A stretch of 64,000 nucleotides of DNA, from the NCBI GenBank assembly GCA_013398295.1, contig VZSF01003173.1:250492-314491 (forward strand), read 5' to 3'. The notes beneath the pieces were generated by a model. That model saw nothing but the letters and a program-made list of their open reading frames with translations. It searched no databases and was not told the origin of the DNA. Within the stretch, counting starts at the first letter, position 1. Every line of letters begins with the position of its first letter. The position numbers were made by a program, and so were the translations under genes. Positions 37,190-50,505 of this stretch are shown piece after piece. This stretch comes from Chionis minor (Eukaryota; Chordata; Aves; Charadriiformes; Chionididae).

Positions 37190-37625
37190 TTCTTCAGATG
37201 GCCTTGTGCATCATGGCCAACTTTTTGTCCAGTAAGACTCCCAGGCTATTTTCTGTCAAGATGCTTTCCAGTCAGTTGGCCTCACAGCCTATCTTGGTGC
37301 CTTGGATTATTCTTACCTAAGTGTGGGATTTGGCATTTCTCTTTCTTGAACTTCATGAGACTCTCGTCCGCCCAGCTTGTCAAGGTCACTCTGAATGGCA
37401 GCACAACTGTCTGGTGGTGCCACTCCTCCCAGTTTTGCATCATCTGTAAATTTCCCGAGAGTGGATTCTGTCCCATCATCTGTGTCATTAATGAAGATGT
37501 TAAATAACACTAGGCCCAGCATCAGCTCCTGGACTACATCGTTAGTGTCTGGGATTCAGATGGGTTTTGTGGTGTTGATCATGAGCTTCTAAACCCAGCA
37601 CTTCAATTTTCAATCCACCTTCAAG
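37190..37625 (-). mobile_element. CR1 LINE internal fragment (RT region)
   Basis: Minus-strand piece without a CR1 tail, truncated at both ends. It spans from the region upstream of the RT palm (about 37625) to just downstream of it (37190). Frame 37313-37522 reads LGLVLFNIFINDTDDGTEST followed by GKFTDDAKLGG. The catalytic pair DD is kept, but the preceding Ala is Thr. Loss of the 3' end, which CR1 needs to insert, means a later deletion removed it. Confidence 0.85.
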
Positions 37626-40600
37626 TCCAAAGCACTTAAAGTACAAATGGCTATGCTAAACCAAAATAGCTTTTACTCTCCAATCACTGAAAACTTATCA
37701 AATCTCTATATGCAAAATCTGCTTCAGTACTTAAAAATTAACAGCAAGACTATTTCAGTTGAATTTCTTTTTTAAAAAGATACTTTTTTGGTTTTGTTTT
37801 GGTTTTTTGATTTTTTTTTTTTAAAATCTTAGATGTATAAGTTCTTTCTTGGGCTGAAACATTACAACTAGGCTGTTTAAGGTACAGGATACTACGGCTA
37901 GAGAATAATAAGGTCCTCCCCATTGGGAAATAGAATCCATAGCTGGAACTCGTACTAAAGAGATGTGAAAATAGTACAAAATCATTCCTTTCTCTTTTAC
38001 TGCTGAAATTTACCACTGTTGTTTGAGTAGTGGAAAGGATACAGAATAAAAAAGAGCTCAGGAAAATTTCAGTTCAGTCATTGAGGTTCTCAGTGAGTTA
38101 CAGCTCTGTTGTTTCAGGAATATAGTTTGCTGTAGATCAGTTTTTAGGCTCCATAGGCGGAACAGGTTTTTATATTCATGTTTACAGAGTACATGCTACA
38201 TTTAATGCCTCTGTATGGTCCCATAGTACTAATAGTAACATAAAAGGATGAAAAGTCCTGTTATAATCATAGGAAAGTATTTCAAGATTTTCCTTGCAAA
38301 TTTCAGATTATTCTTAAAATTTGGTTAATTGCTGCTTTAGTATAGTAATATTCACGAAAACTCCTAACAAAATGGCTATTTGTCTGATTTGTCTTGTTGT
38401 TTCTACCTGTTTTTAATCAGTTTAGAGGGGTGGACATCTAATGTTACCCCTAGGACATGACACATCCCATGTATACTATGAATGGTTCTCTTGATGTGAA
38501 TCTCTTCAGTGACTATATAAATATATAGACAAACTTTAACTATATGGAGTATTTAGAGACATATTGTAAATCTAAATGAATACAGTCAGTTGTCTATGCT
38601 TAGAAATTGTTACTGAAAGTTGCTGCCTAAGTGCCTATTACTGTCAAAGGACATCTAGAATTCTATACAACTTTTCATACCTAAGCAGCTAATGGCATTT
38701 GAGATGCCATAGGATAACCTGCCTGGATACCAACTGTTGGTCTGGAGGTCCTGGATTTTCTACATTGGTCTTTTATCATACCTGCTATGTCCACTGTGGA
38801 TGCCTCGTATACAATCTGCAGAACTAAACAGTTTATTCTAGTGTAGACATGAATATTTTGTGAGGTCAGTAGCTATGACTGGATTTACTAGCTCTCCATT
38901 GACTGGCATGGAAACTTTCACCATACACGTGTAAACACTAGCAATGCAGTTCCTTACACTTATGTGTCTACAATCTGGACATAAATCTGAACCTAGGAGT
39001 GCAATTCAGTCGCCTTACAGTAGGCATTTATAGCTATTCTATATGATCTGAGATATCCTGTCTGAGCTCCAATGCCTGCTCCGGAAGGGCACAGGTTTCC
39101 TGTAAGTCCTACAACATACCTGCCAGCCCCTTGCAGCCTGGGATACCCTAATGAATCTATAGTGACAGTAGTTGTCCTTACATAGTTAAAATAAGGTAAG
39201 ACTAAACTCAGTAAATGTGATTTAATTGGGATTAAATTTAGGCATGCTGAGTAATAGAAGAACCTCAAAGGTTTACCAGTTGTATGCACTGAAAGTAAAT
39301 ATGTCTACATGCTTTGCCGGTTTGGGACATTAAGGCTGAATTCAGATCCAATTTGGACTCCTGGAGATATTTTAGATGCATTTGGATATCATTTCTGACC
39401 CTGAGTTGGCGGTTCAAAAGGGTACCTGTCCCTCATAGCTCATACGTTGCATGTTACGCAGAATTTCTATCTAGACATCAATATCCTTAAGTTCCCAGGC
39501 TGAATTGTTGAAACTTAGTGACAATAAACTGTATTTGAGAGTAATTTAGAACATCTAATGATAGCAAGTACAATGTCTGTTCAGTTAATTTTGACGTGAC
39601 TTTCACAGAGCATGCTGGCTTTCTATTAACTGATAATGCATTTCTACAAACAGCTATCTCACAAGTTATATTTTGAGTTCAAAATCCAGTTACAGTTTTC
39701 ACAAATTTCTAAACTTGAAGACCAGGAGAGATTAGATCAATTCATCTGTTCTCCTGAGTATCTCAAACACACAGAAAAATATTGGGTTAACTTTTAGAAT
39801 TTGCCTAAGGCATATGTCTCTGGAAATATATCTAATCTAATTTTTTTAAACAGTCAGAAGTAAAGAATCCTTCACTTTCCCTGGCACTTTATGCCCCTTT
39901 TCTATCTTGACACTCAAATTAAAACTGAAATTTTGAATTTCAGTTTAAAGTAGCCAGATCATTCTTAATATTATTTTCCCTGATAAAGTAAAAAGCATTT
40001 TAGATTTCACTCCCTGTGAATTTCTGTACATACAGTAATGAAGGTCGTTTTTTTTACCAGACTTTATAAGTCTGTCAATCTATAAATTCCATAGCTGAAT
40101 ATCTCAAGGTGTGTGTTCATGTATGATCATGAAAAACATCGGGTTTTGATAGTTTTGTTTGTTTTTCTTTTAAATTCTGTGTAGAAAATCCTAAGTAGAC
40201 ATCCCATTTCTTCAAAATATGGCTGAACCTCCTAAGTACGTAATAATACAGTCAGTCAAAGGACCACTGCAGAGCTTCAAGCTTGCAATCAAGACCGTCT
40301 TACAATGTTGAAAAACACTCAGACACGAAAGACTATTTGTACGATTCTGGGAAGCTATGCTTTAACTGTCTACCTACCTACTTTCTACACTGCTCCTTCC
40401 TTGCTGAAAAATGCAATTTGTGGCATATTGAGTTATTGCAGAATGGCATTTGAACACTCAAGAAGTACTGAGTATGCTATAGCTACACAAAACAACAGTT
40501 AAAACATGAAATATAAAATACAAAAAGTGCTTTAAAATTTATGAATATATCATGCACAGTTGCATACAAGTTTTATAAAAGCAAAGGTCTTTCTCAAAGA

Positions 40601-43600
40601 AACAAGAAAGTCAGTTTTATTTTCTCCCACACCTATCCTTTAGACAGAATAGCAGTACTGTTCCCAAGTCTGGCAGCTGAAAGCTACTTTGGCATGAACA
40701 GTCACTTCATTCCAGATCCTTCATATAGGAGTAATGCTAGAAGGCATTTCAGTAACATTTTATGGTCTGAAAATCACTGGTACAAAACTGCAGCAGCAGC
40801 AAAGTCCATTTCCACAAGCAGAAATTAGAGCAACTGAAAGGCACTGCCACCTTGTATAGTGACCTGATTGGGAAATGGTGAATTGAGGGCCAGAAAGACC
40901 TTATGATATAAGGCTGCAAACCACTCATCTCTGGAATATGACTTGGTAACTCATAATTCATCTGCAAGTATAGAAGGATGTCTGGAGTTAAAGTTCTACT
41001 AAGCACAGCTGTGAGAACACTGTTCATTTTACTCAACTTACAGGGTTACTATCCTTCAGTCAGAAGGCAGACAACACATATAAATTTAGAACTGGTAAAA
41101 GTGTTCACTCAAAACTAGAAACGCTTTTGTTGATGGCCCTTTGCTTACCTTGCTGTTATTTTCTACTTGCCTGCTCAAAAAAATCAAGTAGTTCTAACGG
41201 TAGCAGTGATCATTGTTATCTCGTGGGAGATAGCTCAGCTTTGTGACTAAGTGGAAATGAAATATTAAATTCTCTTGTCCATCATTATTTCAAATCTCTA
41301 TAAAAGCATTTAAATTGTTAATTATGCTAAAAAACTATTTCAGTATTTATAACCTGTCCTGCATTCATATTTCTGTTCTTGATGATAAAGACTTCGTGTA
41401 TAACCAGATGATCTACATCCACTCTCTTCAGGAAAGCAGATAAGCTTTTTCACGTCAAAACATTTAATTATAAAGCTAATCATGTTGCTTGAGTAAATCT
41501 TTTAAAGACTGAAAAAAAGATTAAATTTTATCTTGAAAAGGCAAATCTTACACATAAAATAGGAAACAGACATGTAATTTAGGAAGAAAGTAACTTGGCA
41601 TTTCAAGGTAATTAATGAGCTCCTTATACTCTCTAATGATGAAAATGACTACAGTACCCAGAAAAAAATCTTTAATATGATATATAATTATGACAGATAA
41701 TGAAAAGCTGCTTCTGAAACATATGCAATTAGTAATTTTGGTTTCACTTCTGTTCATGGTTTTGCAGTTCCCAACAGTTAACAAAATAATAATGTAAAAT
41801 AAATATGCATATCAGAGCTGGATAAAAAAAAGGTGTTCCTTTTGTCCATTTAGGGTTTTTTCGCATTTTTTGCATTTTCATTTGCATAGATACATGAACA
41901 AAAAACCAAATGGAATAAAGACGTAGTTTTTCCTAAGAATTTATTTACTTTATTTGAAAGGAAGGTCATTTTTCTTTCCCCAAGGTAGTTGAAGTGGATA
42001 ATTGAGGGTCATCTTAAATTTGGGATTGCCTTATTTCATGTGGTGGGGAAGGTTGTCTAGGGAAGATGGCGGAAAATATGCCAGAAGTTGATTACTTCTG
42101 CTTTTCCTACTCACTTGCGAAGTTGTGGGATGGTTTGAATTTCAGAGATAACTGTTGTGATTTTTGGCAGTTGTGTGAGCTCCCTGAATCTTCTAAATGA
42201 ATTGTGAAACAACAGATCATTTGGAGATTAGAGGCAGGAATGCAAAAGTGAATTAAAGTGAATTAGGAATTACCAGCAAATATAAAGAGAAGTCACACGT
42301 ATTTCAGACATATATTTATGCTCTGTGCAGGGGGTTAGGGAGGATTGGAAGAAAAAAAAAAAAAAAGACAGACAGTTGTGACCTGGAAGGAAACAAATCA
42401 TGATGAGGGCAAACGTGTGATGAAAAAACAATCAGAATGGAAGGGTTTACATATTAATTCAACACATAAACAATTCATTGCACCCAAAAGGGGATATTTT
42501 TAAGAGTTGAGAAAGTTATAGATTCTATGTGTGCTGAAAGAATAGTTGGAAAAACAGTTTCTAAGGGAAATTTCTGAACTGGAAGTCCAAGAAACAGTGC
42601 GAGCACAAAACATTCTCCAGCAAGAATTCAAAGTCAGTATTGGTTAACTCATATATATGATGTATCATAATGTTTTCTGTCCCTAGTGAAGAATCTGTTT
42701 TGCTGGCATCTACCCTTTGATTTCATTTTCATACAGCCTGCATTCCAGTAGTATGCAATTGGATTGCATAAAGATAACAATTATCTGCTAAGCTAAATGG
42801 GTGATGCAAATGAGATACCAGTTTAGGTTGATGTGCCATCTATTTACACTGTTGAAGAAGTAGCTGCAAATTCATCACTATAAAAACTTCAGGGAATGAA
42901 AAAATGCATACTACAGTAATGTTGGCAGTGATTACACTTACTATAAAATTGCAGCCATACGAGATCTTGTAACGTAAAAAAAGCTAAAGGAAAAGCTGTC
43001 TGCTATGATAACTGTTAGACATCAAAACCAAGAATGAATATCTAGCTGCTTAATATATAATTGGATGAACTTTGTTTGTATAGGAGATTGGTTGTTTTGT
43101 TAATAAAAAAGATAATCCTCTGCCCTGGAGGTAGCCAAAGGACATTTAACATGGGCAAAGAAAACCATTTAAAAAATGAATACTGATCTTGAATTCTTAC
43201 CTGGAGGAAAGCTGCCACAACTGCAGGCATTTGAAACGGTAGTGAACAAGCTCTATTCCAAGACTACTGGAAAACTTAGAATGGGTTTTGGTAGAACACC
43301 ATGGCTCTAGCCCACACAAGGAAAACAAACAAGCCTTGTGTAACCCTTGTTTATTGTGGGATAAAGAAAGAATGGAACTGGACAAATCCAGAAAGTGTGG
43401 CTAAAAGGCATGAGAAATCTTGTAATTGGATCCTGTGGATAGAACTGAAGTTGTCTGGCTTGAGCAGAGAAGCTGAAAACACTGAAGATTTTAGAAATGA
43501 GGAAGAATTTGAAGATAGTGAAGAAAAAGTGGCAATAATGAAAATGATGAAGAGGTACAAAAAAGTAAAGACAATAGTAACAGAGCTCTAGAGAAGAAAA

Positions 43601-45679
43601 CAGACTAACTGCAGGGGAATTGATTATATATTGATTACACACAAGTAATAAAAAGGGGGGTGTGTGTAACATTATGTTAGGGGGTATTTTTATCTTATGT
43701 TCATAGTAGTCTTCTCCTTGGTTTGCTGTGATAGCTGCTTTCTAAACCACTGTAACATTCTGTCATACATGATGTTCTGGGGCAGTGGTCTCCATTGTAA
43801 CTATGCATTATGAGAACACTACCAACTTTTATTGTTTTTGGCCCAGCCACCTACTAGGGTCATTTTGTCAGATACAATATTTGTACTATGAAAACAGAGA
43901 ACAAGCATTCCCTATTCACACTCTTGTATTCATGAATCCCTTTCACTGTATGCCATAGGATGAACTGGAATTGAATTATCCTCTTGGAAATGATCATCTT
44001 CGTCTGTGTTCCGTGTTTCTTTCTAATTCTGTTGGTTTTTTGAGATCCAGATAGAATTAAACACACAATTCTCAAAACAGGTGTACATTAACTAATGTTA
44101 ATGTACAGCAGTATATTTTGCTTTACATTTTGAAACTAAAAAGTTGTTTTCCTTGAACAACATGTGTTAGAAAAGGACCAACTTTTAACATGTTGATATT
44201 TAAGTAAGTTGGAATTGATGTCGTGTGATGTATAGCTTCCCAAACAAATTTAAACTGATCAGATTGGCTACAGTTATCATTAGCATGTGGCCAAATAGGT
44301 CTCAATATGGAATAATTTAATCTGCAAGAAGCTGAAGCTCACTATTAGATCTATGCAGCAATGTAAAGCACAAGGCCTCCGTTGGTTTATATAATGAATA
44401 TTGGACCTATAAATTAAAGACAGGCTATAAAGGCTTATACTATTTCTCTGCCATAATTTGTTTTAACCTAGTTCTTTTTATATATATAGGTATTATTGGA
44501 GAGCAAGTTTAAATGTTGTGCTGCTGTTTAAGACTACTGAAACTGAGTGAGTTCCACTAGCCTTAACCTGGAAGCACTGGCAAGGCAGATGTCAGGAAAA
44601 CCAACTGGTGCAATAGGAAGAATCTGTGTGTGAGGAGAGTACCGTTTGTATTACATCTGAACTGCAGCCTAGTCTTATAAGGAGCTAGTGTCCAACTCTG
44701 CAACAGGAACATTTTCTCAAATACTTTGTAAAGAAAAATTTACTGTGTTAACCCACACCTCTACATATTCTACATCTCTTGAAACGAGATTGTCAATGTG
44801 ATAAAGACTGTAGTTTCCAATGTCGTCTTAACATTTTAAGGAATACATAGTTTGATTTAGTATTTAATCAGTGTCATATGTTTTTTTATCTTAGCAAAAA
44901 TCAATGAAATAGTAGAATATTATTATTTTAACTAGGAAATTATATATCAATTTAAACTGAAGTCAGGAGAGTAAAGATGAAAAATAAGTATTACATTTCA
45001 AAGACAATTGTAAATATTAAAGGAGTAGAAATGCTTTATTATTTTTCTTTATTTTTTAAGACGAAAATATTATCTCTCGTGATTAAATTTCACAGTGGCA
45101 GACAGTAGTCCTTTGTTTGTCTGACAAAGGGAAACAGATCCAAGAACTAACCAGCTCCCTTTAGTAGGTGAACTTGTCTACATGTGAACCAATCTTCCTT
45201 CAGTTAAAGTACTTAAACACTGTGCTATTGCAGTAAGGAATTTAGATTAGAGTTTACACGAGTACCCAGAATCACAAATAACAGTGAAGAAAAATCAGAG
45301 TCACTTATATTTGTCAATATAATAAAGAAAACAAAATCAATAGTAATAACAACCTTCACGAGAGATCTGTCATGTTTGTATGACATAGATGGTTAAAGGG
45401 GGATTTTTTAGCCATTAAATCTAACTTCACCTAGTGGCTGTGAACTTGATGGCAACAGAAATTTGGAGGTAGGTGCTATGTCCTGCTAAAGTCTGTTCTG
45501 TCCTGAGAATAGCTTAGAGACTGATAATTTAATGTAAAGTATTTTAAGATATATTTTTCTTAGAGGCCAAGATGAAAGAGTAATGGCTCAGATGTTAGTT
45601 CTTTGTTGTTTGAAGGCAATATTAAAGGTAGTATTGCTTTTTAAAGCTCAGTCCAGATCCTATCAACAGCATTGCTTTG
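37626..45679. other. AT-rich unique DNA, no gene or mobile element recognised
   Basis: Eight kilobases with no CR1 or LTR I can see. Small features: a T-rich run at 37782-37823, A16-17 at 42350-42366, and a short direct repeat AAGTGAATT near 42247. A 96-codon plus frame at 43301-43591 ends in an acidic stretch (DFRNEEEFEDSEEK) but has no family resemblance that I recognise. Confidence 0.55.
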
Positions 45680-46101
45680 CTACCTGATGGCAAGCAGGTG
45701 TTCAGCCATCTCCAGATCTCCATGAAAGCAGGGATCCATCATGAGTAACAGTTACTTGAGAAGACAAATGTCATAACTCTGAACATCCCTTCTTCCTTCT
45801 TCTTCCCTCAGCTTGTCGTTGCTTGTCATTACTGAGCATGACATCATATGGTATGGAATATCCCTTTGGTCTGTTGGGGCCAGCTGTCCCGGCTGTGTCT
45901 CCTCCCAGCTTCTTGTGCACCTCAAGTCTACTCACTAGTGGGGCAGTGTGAGGAACAGAAAAGGCCTTGATGTTGTTTAAGCACTGCTCAGCAATAACTA
46001 AAACATGGATGTGTTATCAAAACTGGTTTTGTCATGAATCAAAAATGTAACACTATACTATGAAAAAAAATTAACTCTATCCCAGCCAAAACTGGTATGC
46101 A
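45680..46101 (-). mobile_element. Truncated solo LTR of an avian endogenous retrovirus, minus strand
   Basis: About 420 bp. The segment CAGGTGTTCAGCCATCTCCA (45695) through GACATCATATGGTATGGAAT (about 45840), GTGTCTCCTCCCAGCTTCTT (45894) and TTAACTCTATCCCAGCCAAA (46070) is the reverse complement of a common bird LTR. The LTR's first bases are at the right end, where TGCA gives a plausible CA end at 46100-46101. The LTR's 3' part, including its polyadenylation region, is missing at the left. Same family as 25643 and 17276. Confidence 0.8.
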
Positions 46102-46764
46102 TTTTGAGCACAATTTCTTGAATATTTGAGTGCAGCCATGGAAAGACATTATACCATAGAAAAAAACCAGTTTCTAAACCAACATTTCTGATGGTAGAGG
46201 AAACTCTCATGCTGATAATTCTTGGAGTGTATGCTCAGTTCTTGTTCTTGTATGACTATTTTATGAATTTTCATTGATAAGTAATCATGCCACTAGATTC
46301 CTCTCCATTATTTTTTTTTTCTCACAGAGATTTTTTACATTATTAAAAACAACATTGCAATATTATTTCTGTGGCAATATAATTATATAATGTTTGGCAC
46401 AGTCAAATCACTTCAGAAAGCAGAGGATCTGTATGAGACTTAAATGAACCTAAATAAGAAGTAGAGTGATGTGAAAATCTAGATTGAGATCAAAACTGGG
46501 TCTTTATGCTTCTTTTACAAACTTCAGAAATCAATTATGATATGCAGAACAGAGAATGTTAGCAATAGAAATACATTTTAAGATATGCTAGAGACTCAAA
46601 TAGCAAAAACTTTATCCTACAAATTCAGATTTTTATTGAACTAAACTGAACTGCAGAATATATATCCTGTTCTGTCAGTCACATAGATTTTTGTTTCAGG
46701 CACTATGAAAATCTGTTTTGGAACTTTTTTCATCATTTCGTTTGTAATAAATATGTAGATATAG

Positions 46765-46802
46765 ATGTGTGTGTGTGTGTATGTGTACATGTGCGTATGT
46801 GT
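46765..46802. repeat. TG dinucleotide microsatellite, interrupted
   Basis: A TG run of about 8 units followed by TATGTGTACATGTGCGTATG. Possibly polymorphic. Confidence 0.85.
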
Positions 46803-49800
46803 GAACTTCCTTCCACAAGACTCTAGCATGTATATACTTTAAGATTCATTTTGCTAGAGTTAAATACATGTATAATGTTTACTCAGAAAAAAAAGTTACG
46901 GGAAGTCTATAGGTTTTCAAGGCTTTTAATTTTTCTTGGCTTGGTTCAGGTAGACATATTTTATGTAAAAGATATTGATTTTGACAAATATACTTTAAAA
47001 GTAAAGAAAAAATAAATCAGTCAAAATTGTTCACCAAATTTGCATATAGAGATATACACATAGGAATATGGATTCTGAGAAGAGTTCTGCTTTCAAGAAC
47101 ATAAAAGAACACATTGAGCACTAAATACCGGATCTCATAAAGATGCTTTCCACTCTTTTTTAATTAATTATTAATATTCATATAGGAAAGAAACATATAA
47201 GGAATAAAATTTACTGATGAAATGCATTGGGTTCGAATTCTATCTTAAATTTAGAAAGAAAAAAAGGAAAAGAGTAAAAAGAAATCCCAAAAAAACTATG
47301 GACAGAGATACATTTTTTCACTTACTGAAGTAATCTAATAACTAGTGAACTGATAAGGAAAGATGCCAATGACAGAAAATATTTCAGGCTCTTCAAAGTA
47401 CCCTTCTGTTCCTTATGAATTTAAACATACATCTGTAAGCCTCAACTACAACACTGTTTAGTGTGATTATTTTGTCTTCATAGACTTAGAAAAGAATAAA
47501 TATGCCCTGTTTTGAATTTCCTTTCTTAATCTACTGCTTCTTCCTGTTATTGCAATTTTTCACTCATCTACTCTTACTGTGATATGATCATCCTCAACAT
47601 GTCTAACAATGACTGCATTTTATTTCTTCCTTCTACCTAAAACCCATCTTAAGAAGAGAAAAAAAATAAGGCTGTAATCACACAACCTTGAAAGTCAGAC
47701 TCATCTGCCCCTAGGCTAAATTGAAAATTACTATTATTTTCCAGCTGAAAATGGTCAATATTTTTCATTTGTATACACTTAGTTATGCATTTTAAAGGGA
47801 ATTGTACACAGTGTAGATAAATGTAGAAGCTCTCAAAGGCAGAATTCATGAAAGTAAGTGTTTAACTTTAAAGTTTTTTATAATTATTTATTTGATATCA
47901 AGCTTGGGGGAGATTAATTTTTAGGGGCTGATTTCAGGTTTCTATTTGTTTATTTATTCTTGTTTCACATTCTATTACGTGTTAATGTTTAATTGACATG
48001 TTCAGTCATTCTACAACCATAAAGATGAAGGTTTCGCCTGTAAGAGGAAGGTTTTTCCTGTGAACTCTGGAGCAAGACAAACATCTCACTACTTTCAGCT
48101 TAGATGTTGTACGAAGAATTAAAAAAGGTGACAAGAGTTCTATTTCAACATTTCATGTAAAGGGAATTGGGAGACTCAAAGTATCCCACCTCACCAGGCA
48201 TTCAGCAATTCATAAAAAAGCATGGCTTAAATTACCTATTAAGTATACAACCCCTATCTGAAACTGAGATTATTTTGAATAATTAATGATTCAGAAGTGA
48301 TTAGGTACATCCCCAGCAGTTTAACTCCCATTGAATTACTTATACTTCAAGTTAACAGACTAAAGTCTTCTGATCATTTTCCTCAATGAATTTTAAAGGT
48401 GGTGACTTCCAATGGCAAGACAAAATATTCACATTGCCTACTACTTACTGTCAAGATAATGCCTAGCCTTTGTTCCTTGCCCCTAGGTGCAGTTCCTGCT
48501 TTACTTCAAACAAAATTATATTAAGCGATAACTCTATCTACCACATTGGACTCTGCACTTGCCATGTTTTACTCCAATCAGTGTCATGGAATGTTTCATG
48601 GCTGACTTCGATGGGAGCAAAAATTAGACCAGTGCTGAACGTATAAAAGAATGACACTTTTTATCTCATCATCTATATAAGTTTAAAAGGGGTTTGAAAT
48701 GGATCCAGTTGACTGATAGAATTTAATGCTGTCTTCACCAGTCCAAAGACTTACAGAGAACTGATTCTTATAAAATCTACAATCTGTAGATACTGAACTT
48801 GTTCAGAGCTGCTCACTTCTTGTATTTGAAATTGCTAACAAGTTATCCAAAACAAGTGTCATAAAATCATTCCCAAGGATATACCACTACATATTTTGCT
48901 TCTCCTGTGAAAGCTTTCTATAACATAATCAGGGGCATTTTAATATCATCATGTGTATAGAGAAATGAAAAGTTTATTAATAAGTATTAATTAAAAAGAT
49001 TCAAGAACTTAGTAGGGTGTTTCAAAGCTGAAAATAGTGGAATCATTAGTAGAATAATTTACTAGTATATGAGCCCTTTCTGTGTTCACTGTACTGGATA
49101 TAGAAGACAGGAGGTGAAGAAAACCTTTTGACATTGTTAATAGGACTTTGTGGACGGATTGAATCTTAAGCTGCCTCCACAGTAACCATTTTGTGGACTG
49201 AGAACCATATATGTTGTGATTTTTAGGAGCTGAAATGGTAAAAACTTCTCTGTCATGTTCTGGTACCAGGTGGAGGAAGATACTTCACAACAGGAAAACT
49301 ACCCAGGGCCCAATTTGTACTTTTTCAAATAAAAACATGATTCCTAGTTACTCAGACTGGGCTCAGCTAGGTAAAATAAACATTTGCAATGCAGAGATAT
49401 ATACCAGGACCCTTACATTCAATAAAGAGAAAAAATCACATTCCAGTATGCACTTGTTCTCATCTTAAGGTGGAAATTTAAACAGGTCATATAAAAGTTA
49501 CTCGAAAAGTGTGGTTTTTCCACACTTAATTTAAAAGGACTTTATAGCAGTCAGCTGAGATGTAGATAATAACATAGTACAGCATGACAAGTTAGGTGAA
49601 ATTAATCCCCTCGTCTGACTCCAAATTTTTGCTGCATCCACCATCTGTTGTGCTTGAAAAATTATTAAACCGCTGAAAAAAAATACATCAACAGATTCTA
49701 TTTCCATCTCCTCTTCATGAACATGATGTTATTTTTCTGTGTCTGTGAGAACATTGGGAGGTCTCATAATGCATAAAGCTCACTTTTGGGGACCAAGCTT

Positions 49801-50460
49801 CTTTGCCACTAATAAAATTTCTCTCTGACTATAAACTGACAGAAATACATTCAAATTTGTTATATAGCTACATGCCATTCTTATACAGAAACAGATCTGA
49901 AGGTTTTTCACTCCCATAAACTGGACAAAGGATAGACACTCAAAAGGCCTTTGAACAGATAAAAGAAAGTCACAGCTGCTCTGGGACGAATGATGATAAT
50001 GCAAGTCTTAAAATGGCAGTCAAAATCTTGACATCTATTTCTCACAATTACGTTGGCTCATGACAGCAACAGTAGTATGTGGAAGAACTACCAGTGAATG
50101 CTTAATATTGCAAATGGGACACACAGGAGGTGTTTTGTAAATGCAAGCTAAGTTGTTATTGGGAGGTCAAAAATCCTGAAGTGTGATTTTAATCCCCCTT
50201 TTTTCATCCAGATAGTCTTCCTCAGGTTTTGTTTTCTTTTGTTTTCTTACATCCACTGTTTGTCTAAAAGATTGTAGAACAACATAAATAAATCTTGAAA
50301 GATGCCCGAGAGATTCTATGAACAATCTCCTTTCCAAAAGAGGATCAAAATACCTTTCAAGTATTTTGTTTAGATTGAAAGGTACATTTTAAAGCTGAAA
50401 TCTCCTATTCTATTTATTTTGCATTATGTGTGGATAGAAACATGGTAAAACCTGCACAAA

Positions 50461-50505
50461 TACATATACGCACACACATACATATATACACATATATGTA
50501 CATGT
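50461..50505. repeat. CA/TA-rich microsatellite
   Basis: Alternating purine-pyrimidine sequence of ACATATAC and CACACA units. Confidence 0.8.

Noticed and set aside
43301..43591. 96-codon frame with an acidic stretch
   Set aside because: The GAA/GAT-rich text is typical of A/G-rich noncoding DNA. No domain, splice site or family resemblance was found.
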